Made by a program: the position numbers and the translations under genes | The notes under the pieces: generated by a model | What the model saw: only the letters and a program-made list of their open reading frames with translations | What the model was told of the DNA's origin: nothing | The model's database searches: none | Part shown: positions 56,755 through 64,000 of the stretch, in pieces | How the letters are laid out: each line of letters begins with the position of its first letter | Numbering within the stretch: position 1 is the stretch's first letter | Assembly (NCBI GenBank): GCA_037013495.1 | Contig: CM072812.1 | Location: 78,165,840 to 78,229,839, forward strand | Reading direction: 5' to 3' | Source: Hippophae tibetana | Lineage: Eukaryota > Streptophyta > Magnoliopsida > Rosales > Elaeagnaceae | Length of the DNA: 64,000 bases

Positions 56755-58329
56755 AATTCCATATTGAATGATTTGACTACAAAAATGATTGAAGCTCTAA
56801 CTAGAGCTCAGACCGACTCACAATCTCTGCTAACTGAAGCGTCGACTACTCCCATTAGTATCAAGTTGGGAGGATCCAACTATGCCTTGTGGTCCCAAGT
56901 GGTAGAGATGTATATCTCTGGCAAAGACAAACTGAGATATATTAATGGAGATTTTTCTCAACTTGCTGAAATTGACCCCTCATTCAGGAGATGACACACT
57001 GAAAATGCCATTGTTAAGTGATGGTTGATCAATTCGATGGACCCCTCCTTGATTGCAAATTTTATCTAATTTCCAACTGCGAAATCGGTTTGGGATTTTG
57101 CTGCTACAACCTACTATGATGGGATAGACACGTCTCAAGTGTATGATCTCTGTTGTCGAGTTACTTGTATGAAGCAGGCGGGTGGATCTATTGAAAAATA
57201 CTACAATGACCTTCAAGGGTTATAGCGAGAAATTGATTTTCGTCATCCTAACCCAATAGAGTGTGCGACTGACATACAAAAATACAACTTCATCGTACAA
57301 GAAGATTGAGTGTATACCTTCCTCGATGGACTTGATGACAGATTAGATAAAACTCGATGTGATGTGCTTCAAATCAAACCATTCCCTACGGTAGAAGAAG
57401 CCTATGGATTCATCCGTAGGGAAGAGGTCGGGCAGACCGTGATGATCACGGGTGCAGATATGACTCCCGGAGCAGTTATGGATTTCAAAGGGATCAATGG
57501 ACACCATAATCTTATGCCACCAAAACCAGGAACTCTTTTTTGGGTAGCAAGAAATCCATGAGAAATCCACCTTCTGTTGACATAAAATGTGGACATTGCG
57601 GAAACTCCAAACACACCCATGAAAACTGCTTCAAACTACATGGGTATCCAGAATGGTGGAATGATCTTTAAGCACGGAAGAAACGGGAAACCACTGGGAG
57701 AGCCGTTATGGCTACCAATAATGCATCACTATCCCTTATTCCTCAGGTCGAATCTTCATAGGATTAACATTTCACATCTCTACTCGTAGTGATAATGAGG
57801 ATTGGATTCTCGACTCTGGAGCTACATATCATATGACATTTGACCCAAAATATTTCTCTAATACAACCCAACCTAGATGGAGCTGTATGGCCAATACCAA
57901 TGGGGTCACTTATCCAGTTATAGGGGTTGGAATAGTGACTTTATCTCCTTCTTTATCATTATCTAATACATTACTTGTACCCTCTCTTTCAAACAGACTA
58001 ATATCTGTAAGTCAAGTCACTTCAGATCTTAACTGTGTAGTATTGATGTATTCTACCTTTTGTCTTCTACATGATATTCTCACCAAGGAGGCGTGGTACT
58101 AAGAGAGGAGGGTTATACTATGTGGATGGCCTCAGTTCAGGAAGAACCAATCACATGCAACACACGGTTAATAACAAGGAGCGACAAATTTGGTTATGTT
58201 ATCATCGATTTAAGAATCTATCATTTGGGTATTTGAGGCACTTACTACCTAGTCTATTTTCAAATATCACACACATACTTTTATGCATGCTCATGGGAAT
58301 GTGAAATGAGTTCGTTTGCTTTAGTACAT
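56755..58329 (+). pseudogene. copia D gag and protease
   Basis: The likely original start is near 56785 (MIEALTRAQ). SIKLGGSNYALWSQVVEMYI is followed by stops at about 56994, 57019, 57066, 57223 and 57307. An 83-codon piece, DGLDDRLDKTRCDVLQIKP, follows, then a knuckle region with CGHCGNSKHT, here keeping FKLHGYPEWW at a site where copia A has a stop. The protease has DWILDSGATYHMTF with an intact D-S-G. The pre-integrase zinc region is degraded (LCYHRFKNLS). Frameshifts at about 57545 and 58085 separate the pieces. Confidence 0.88.
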
Positions 58330-59419
58330 TAGAAAATAATATAAGTAAACATAATTAAAATTAAATTCTTTTTTTTTAATTCCTTCATATTTTAATTCAT
58401 ACTTTTTTTCATTTTTTTTTTGCATTTTATTATTGATCTAAACAATATTCATAATGCGTATCTTCAATTAAGGAAAAATGAACTATAAATAACCTAAAAT
58501 TATATATTGTGTAGTTTCAATCGATCGGGAAGTCAAATCATACATTTGGTACTTCATTTTGAAGAAATATTATTAAATATATGTGAATAAAATTATACAT
58601 TAAATATTGAAAATATACAAATAAATTTTCATATTAATTAGAGTGATTAATGAATTAATAAGTACTCCGACTAATGAGTTAAGATTATGGAAAAGTTAGT
58701 TACATATGTTATCCCTGTACATAGCTATTGGCAGTGGGATTAGAATAACGTGGAGTTTAGTGGAATACTGATGGTAGCCTAAAACAAAACTAGGTTGGAA
58801 TATTAATGTTCTAAATATATGTAGTGGCCACTGCACAAAGAAAAAAGGATATATTAAAATTCGTGGATTAGTGAGCTAGAATCACAAATAATGTTATAGG
58901 ATAGATTGTATAATTTATTAAACTATCATATTTTAACCATTAAACTAAAAAATAATAATTTTTTATCTCTTATTTTTTATAAATATCAACAATTTAAATA
59001 TAATAATGCATTAGATTTTTAATAAAAAGTGACTATTGATCATACTTTTACACACACAATCTAAAGGTAGAGTGATTTGGAAAGATTGTTTTGGTTATTG
59101 AAAATTTTATGTGATTATAAACTAGAGCTATAAGTAAAACTCGATCCTCATTTTTTGTTTTGATCCAATTATCTTAAATCATTTTTATGTCAATACTGAT
59201 TGTATAAGATCCAACAATTTAATTGAGACCTTGAAGAATAATTTAAGATCTTGTTCCTAGATCGATTCATTGAATTCGATAAGTGATTACTACAATTCGT
59301 GAAAAAACTCCTATATCTTGGCAAAAAGAAAACATTGTCAGTTTTTCCTATAATTGGTTCAATCCGATGAATCGTTCGTAAATTGAAGAAATCCTCTACA
59401 TGGATTATGTTTACAAATT
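58330..59419. other. AT-rich DNA between copia D and copia E
   Basis: Roughly 1.1 kb without a gene. A few stretches (59280-59420) could be worn-down copia pol sequence leading into copia E, but I cannot align them with confidence. Confidence 0.5.
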
Positions 59420-60520
59420 GAAGAAATTCTCTATGGCTTAAAACAGATATTGAGACAATGGTACAAAAATTTGAGTCTATTATGGTGGAGCAAGGCTACA
59501 CAAAGACTACTTCAAAACATTGTGTTTTTGTGTAGAAGTTCTCTGATGATGATTTCATTATTTTTTTACTCTATGTGGTTGATATGTTGATTGTTGGCCA
59601 GAATATTTCTAGAATTAACAACTTGAAAAAGTAGTTGAATAAGTCTTTTTTCGTGAAAGACTTGGAGCCAGAAAAATAGATTCTTTGCATGAGTACTATT
59701 ATAGACAAAGGTGTCAAGAAATTATAGTTGTCACGCGAGAAGTACATAGAGAAAGTAGTTCAGAGATTTCATATGGACAAAGCTAAAGCGATTAATTGTC
59801 CTCTTGTTAATCACTTTTAGCTAAGTTCTAAGCAAAACACTTCTACAAACAAAGAGAAGGAACAGATAAAAAAGGTTCCATATGCTTCAACAATTGGAAG
59901 TCTGATGTATGTCATGGTTTGTATATGGCCATATATTGCTCATGCAATTAGAGTTGTGAATAAATTCCTTTCAAATCCTAGAAAGGAACATTAGGCTGCA
60001 ATAAAATGGATTTTTAGGTATCTTCGAGATTCTTCCAAAATATACCTATGTTTTGGAAATAAAAAACCTATGTTAATTGGATACACATATGCAGATATGG
60101 CTAGCGATGTGGATTCCAGAAAATCAACTTCAGGTTATCTGATTACATTTGCAAGAGGAACTGTGTCATGGTTGTCAAAGTTACAAAAATATGTTGCACT
60201 GTCCACTACAAAAGCAGAGTTTATAGCAGCAACGGAAGCATGTAAAGAATTGATATGGATGAAAACTTCTTGAAATAACTTGGTTTACAACAAGACAATT
60301 CCCAGTTATTTTGTGATAGTCAGAGTGCTATCCACCTTGAAAAGAATGTCTCCTTTATTCCATATCAAAACATATTGATGTAAGATATCACTGGATTAGA
60401 AATGTAATGGAGAAGAAGCGACTACATCTTGAGAAGATCCATACAAAGGAAAATGGATCAGACATGTTCAGGAAAATTCTTCCAAGACATAATTTTGAAT
60501 ACTGTCGTTTAGCTACTGGA
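59420..60520 (+). pseudogene. copia E reverse transcriptase and RNase H remnant
   Basis: Frames shift but the order is clear: EILYGLKQ, QWYKNLSLLWW in a shifted frame, VEQGYTKTTSKHCVFV, LLLYVVDMLIVG (YVDD changed to YVVD), NKSFFVKDLEP, LSREKYIEKVVQRF, KKVPYASTIGSLMYVM, IAHAIRVVNKFLSNP, then RNase H with SRKSTSGYLITF, ALSTTKAEFIAATEACKELIW (60070-60273). This belongs to a different copia lineage from A and D. Stops near 59637, 59684, 59820 and 59994 inactivate it. Its gag, protease and integrase are absent. Confidence 0.88.
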
Positions 60521-60557
60521 TTGGTAAAACTCTCTATGTAGTCGGGAGAGGGAGATT

Positions 60558-61162
60558 TGTAGGTCCTTTCCAAATGTGAGAGGAAGAAAATAAAAATGTT
60601 AGGTGCAACCACATTTGACAAAATAAAAATGTTAGGCGCAACTACATTTGACAAAATAAAATTAGGTGCAACCACATTTGATAAATGCATCAAGATTTTT
60701 GTGGCTAAAATTTGGCCAACTATATGGCCAATTTCTAGCCACATAAGGGATATGCAATTTTGACTATAAATTGGTAATGTTTTTGGATTAGAGGGACACA
60801 TCAACATACCAAAAAAAGAGAAACAAAACAAAACCAAATGAACAATTTTCTTTAAAGAAAAATAATGTTGTGTATAAGAGAGTAGGAGAGAATATTTTAG
60901 AAAAATATTGGGATTTTTTTTTACAAAAGGAGTGACAAAATAGTGAGTTTGTTAAATATTTGTGTGATACTATTTTGAGTTTATCCCAATTTTTTGTATT
61001 GCATATCACTTTGTATCCATTTATTTTATTAGTAAAAGAAAAATATTTTTCAGAGTTTATCCCATAAACTTAATTCAAATTAAATGATAAATCGCGTTAA
61101 ATTGTTGATCTTATTATTTTATTTTATTGAATTTATTTTATTTATACCCGTTATACCCAACA
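60558..61162 (+). repeat. 3' LTR of copia E
   Basis: The purine tract GGGAGAGGGAGATT precedes TGTAGGTCC, and the block ends TACCCAACA (TG...CA), about 605 bp. It contains a tandem array at about 60591-60695. No partner LTR is seen upstream, so E is a 5'-truncated copy. Confidence 0.75.
60591..60695 (+). repeat. three tandem units of about 37 bp in the copia E LTR
   Basis: The unit ttaggtgcaaccacatttga plus caaaataaaaatg is repeated three times with small changes (gcgcaactac, aaaattag). It lies near the LTR start, where U3 promoter elements are expected. Confidence 0.85.
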
Positions 61163-63157
61163 ATAAGAAGTTACAACAATCCCACAAGCCAAGCAGAACA
61201 AGTTGAGGTTGGGTCATAGGCCAATGTTATTATAATTACTACTTTGTTTAAATCCTACTTTATCAGAGTGTGTGGGACTGATGTTCTGTTAATAAATTTC
61301 TAATCTTAGCAGTTATACGAGTCAATGAGGGCTGTGACATGAGCACTATTTGTTAGTCGTAAAGCTCTAAATGCAATCACAATAAATTAGAGAGATGGTT
61401 TTGTTCAAGCATTCCATAGAGATCACAGGAGTAACAACACGTTCTACATTTATTCTGATCTTGTAAACTACTCAATATTGCAGGTAAGGGTGAAAATCCC
61501 TGACACAACTCATTAACCCAAGACAAACATGACATTACACGAAAACGTTTCTAGGCAGAATCGATCAACAATTGTTTTATATTATTACAATCCACTAAAA
61601 CTCATTTTTTGTGTAAAAAGAAGAAGATAAAAATGATAATATGACACGAATACGGTTAATTGACACGATTTTCCACCTCTAATTGAAGAGACCTGAGCTG
61701 TATGATGCCTATTGATTCTGAGGATCGTACTATACGATCAGGAGTTGAGTAGTTACATAAAGCTTATGGCAATAAATTCCCTCCTACTTATGAGGTTCAT
61801 GTTGACAATACCAAACTGGGACAACAACAATACTATATAGACTCATTTTTCCTAAAACTGAAGAAACTTCCTATGGTAGCCTTTGATCTAATTCTGATTA
61901 TTCTATGCATTAAATCTCAGTTCCTGATATCTGATAATAAAACAACCTTAGTTCATGTTTTGTCCCTTTTTAGCTTTTAGCACAAACATAACTTTTTCCT
62001 AATATGTCCTCAAAATTGTGATTTTTGACAAATAGCGAGTATATAAGTGAATCTCTCCACTTATATAGTAGGTTGGTAATTAACGTGCCCGTATGAAACT
62101 ACTTCTTGTTTGGTTTGAAAGCACGCAAAATCACTTTTAATTGTGTTTGGAAATTCCAATAGAAATGCTTTCATGATTTTAAGAAGCAACAATATTAGTA
62201 CATTTAGTAGAAACAAGTTTTGCATGCGTGGTCTATTTCTTTCAATAATTACTTAATTACCACTCTGAATCACCTCTGATGATTTTGTGCCAAGCACCTA
62301 AATGATTCTCTTCAAACCATTTATACCTAAATTACTTCATTTCAAAGCATTTGTCTTAAACCACTTCAAATATAAGGACAACCAAACGAACCTTGTAAAC
62401 TGATAAATATATATAGAGACAGAAAGAGAGAGAGAGAGAGCTTGTAATTACCTTTGTTGCGTTGCAGTCATGAACTGAGGACACCAATGGCTGCTGTGAT
62501 TGGATTACTTGACATTCTGGTAGGTGACGACTGCTTGACAAGTGAACAGTATGCAATGCAACATTCACTCAGATTAGAAAATGTTCGACAGCTCTCTTTC
62601 GGCTTCTTAATAACATACTTGATCTAAGCAAGGTAATCTACAAAGACAAGCTTATCATTTGTCAATTGTCACACTTCTTCACCTGATTTATATTAGTATT
62701 GGTATTCCTCTCAAGATCAACAAGAAGTAACCATCTTAAGTAACAAAAGATAGTTTCTACAACATACCAAACAATAAGAAGGGGAAAAACACATTAAAAT
62801 TGTACGCTGACCAGAGGACAAACCTATGTCAGCTGAAAACTTATAGATGAGTGCTTTTATGTTTAGTTAGTATCTGATAGTGAGACCTCGTAAAAATGCA
62901 TATGAAAGCAAACAAATGCTTTTAAATCAAACATTAAATTTTTTTCCATAACTCTTTCATGGTCAAAAAGCACATGTTTTTGCTTTTTCCTAAATTTGCT
63001 TTCCTCTTAAATTACTTTTGATGGAAACTACTTTTAGTATAAGTGCAAGCAAACAGATCCTTAATTATATCTATATTACTTGGACTCTTTATTTTTGGTA
63101 AAATTAATATTCGTGCTTAAGTAACATGGCATGGACATGATACTCGAACACTATAAT
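61163..63157. other. intergenic DNA with an unassigned possible exon
   Basis: Mostly AT-rich, without a recognisable gene. A short (GA)n tract is near 62420-62440. The interval 62450-62626 on the minus strand has exon-like features and is listed separately. A frame near 61700-61850 (MPIDSEDRTIRSGV...) could not be assigned. Confidence 0.5.
62450..62626 (-). other. possible unidentified exon fragment
   Basis: On the minus strand an ag acceptor (ccttgcttag) is followed by a 51-codon frame, IKYVIKKPKESCRTFSNLSE..., ending TGA, with a GTAATTAC donor-like signal about 20 bp after the stop. Base composition is less AT-rich than its surroundings. I recognise no family. It could be a decayed gene end, a UTR-containing exon or chance. 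Confidence 0.25.
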
Positions 63158-64000
63158 TGTTGGGTTTTCCTCTTGATTTGGAGGAGCCCAAGAGAAGCCC
63201 ATGTGGCTTAAAAGCCCATGGAGTAAGAAGGGGCAATTATGTCATTTCATTGCCTTAATTAATAAACCCATTTAGGGTTTGTTGTGTGTGGATTCTGCAG
63301 TTTTTAGAATTGCAGCAGTTTGCAGAAAAACTGAGCAGTTTTTCCCTCTCCAGTCAGTCTTCATCAAGTGCTCCGATCGAAGGCCGTTTGTGGTCCGATT
63401 AAGCTGAAATTTTGCGGACAGGTTCACGACTCAAGACTCTTTAATCTGTGCGGTGGGATTTGGATTTGGCTCACCGGTTTGACAAATTCTGAGCAGTGAA
63501 CAGTGACTACGAATTTGGTTAGATTTCTCCATTTTCTTGAAATAATTGTTAGTTTCCAAGAAGTGTATTCTTGATGATGTTGTTGATTGCTTGCCTCTAG
63601 TTTTACCTAGAGAGAATTGTTGTACAATTGTTTCTTGATAGTGGAAGTTTTGGAGAGGAGTGCCGTGGTTGTTTCCTTCCTATACCGGGAAGGTTTTTCC
63701 ACGTAAATTGGTTGTGTTGATTTTGTGCATATTTGATTTTGAGCTCTATTTATTTGTTTCCTAAAAGATTCACACAAAGAAGGAGAATAGGTTTAATTCC
63801 GCTGTTTAGAGCTTAATTAAGTTCGAATTGAAATTGTGATTCTCCTAACAAAGTGGTATCAGAGCTGTGGTTATTATTGTTGAATTTCTTGTGTTGAATA
63901 ATGGAAGCAAATTTGAGTAGAATGATTACTTTGAATGGTTCTAATTATCACACTTGGAAAGGGAAAATGGAAGATCTCCTTTATGTGAAACAATTTCATT
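63158..64000 (+). mobile_element. copia F, 5' end only, at window edge
   Basis: The 5' LTR 63158-63850 starts TGTTGGGTTT and ends CTCCTAACA (693 bp), followed two bases later by GTGGTATCAGAGC, the tRNA-Met primer site. Gag starts at 63901. The rest lies beyond the window. The LTR is GC-richer than the surroundings and has no obvious decay in its key sites. Confidence 0.85.
63901..64000 (+). CDS. copia F gag, N-terminus, open at window end
   Basis: ATG at 63901 opens [20 protein letters not shown] then [13 protein letters not shown], in frame to the last base. The block L-N/D-G-x-N-Y/[12 protein letters not shown] is the start of Gag in Tnt1/SIRE-like copia elements (UBN2/DUF4219 type). No stop occurs in the visible 33 codons, but so short a stretch says little about function. 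Confidence 0.8.
   Translation, partial: MEANLSRMITLNGSNYHTWKGKMEDLLYVKQFH

Larger units (their letters stand above)
55751..58329 (+). mobile_element. copia D, 3'-truncated relative of copia A
   Basis: A 5' LTR-like block 55751-55915 starts TGTTGGCGTG and ends TTTGTCA, followed by TGGTATCAAAGC (primer site with one change). The leader, gag and protease follow, then part of the GAG-pre-integrase region. Similarity to copia A ends abruptly at about 58329 (ctttagtacatt), near the start of the integrase core, and the rest of pol and the 3' LTR are absent. Gag is close to copia A by eye (MPPKPGT, TPISIKLGGSNYALWSQVV), yet the LTRs share mainly their ends. Confidence 0.88.

Overview
The window is nuclear DNA of a eudicot plant. 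It is strongly AT-rich, it carries three spliced genes of plant families (MLO, RPN10 and ERD7) with GT-AG introns, and most of the rest is plant-type transposon sequence: Ty1/copia and Ty3 retrotransposons, a MuDR-like MULE, hAT elements and a LINE. I see no rRNA, tRNA, CRISPR or bacterial operon structure. I do not name a species.

Layout. 1-3056: 5' half of a copia element on the minus strand (copia B), cut by the window edge. 3539-5237: last six exons of an MLO-like gene, plus strand. 5244-10593: a complete but decayed copia element (copia A), inserted 6 bp after the MLO stop codon. 11772 to about 29976: an old minus-strand copia element (copia C) filled with later insertions. These are a 1.37 kb solo LTR in its left LTR, a 4.27 kb MULE in its reverse transcriptase, a 1.36 kb hAT element in its pol region, and a 6.4 kb Ty3 element in its right LTR that itself carries a small hAT derivative. 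30344-36016: RPN10, the ubiquitin receptor of the 26S proteasome, with ten coding exons, one GC-AG intron, a LINE fossil and a possible small LTR element in introns, and a MITE just downstream. 36.6-43.9 kb: AT-rich DNA holding an older, diverged copy of the segment that lies directly upstream of the next gene. 43993-53227: an ERD7/senescence-domain gene with four coding exons and a deleted copia element (copia G) in its second intron. 55751-58329: a 3'-truncated relative of copia A (copia D). About 59420-61162: the pol 3' part and 3' LTR of another copia (copia E). 63158-64000: 5' LTR, primer site and open gag start of a further copia (copia F).

The three host genes have no evident functional link. 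MLO is a membrane and calcium/calmodulin-linked protein, RPN10 acts in protein turnover, and ERD7 is linked to lipid droplets and stress. All three lie on the plus strand and all are closely bordered or entered by transposons. Concatenated exons of RPN10 (406 aa) and ERD7 (458 aa) stay in frame, so both look functional. MLO lacks its first half in this window. All internal transposon genes show stops, frameshifts or deletions, except the short visible start of copia F. Coordinates were read by hand and may be off by a base or two; exon borders rest on splice signals plus family similarity recalled from memory.
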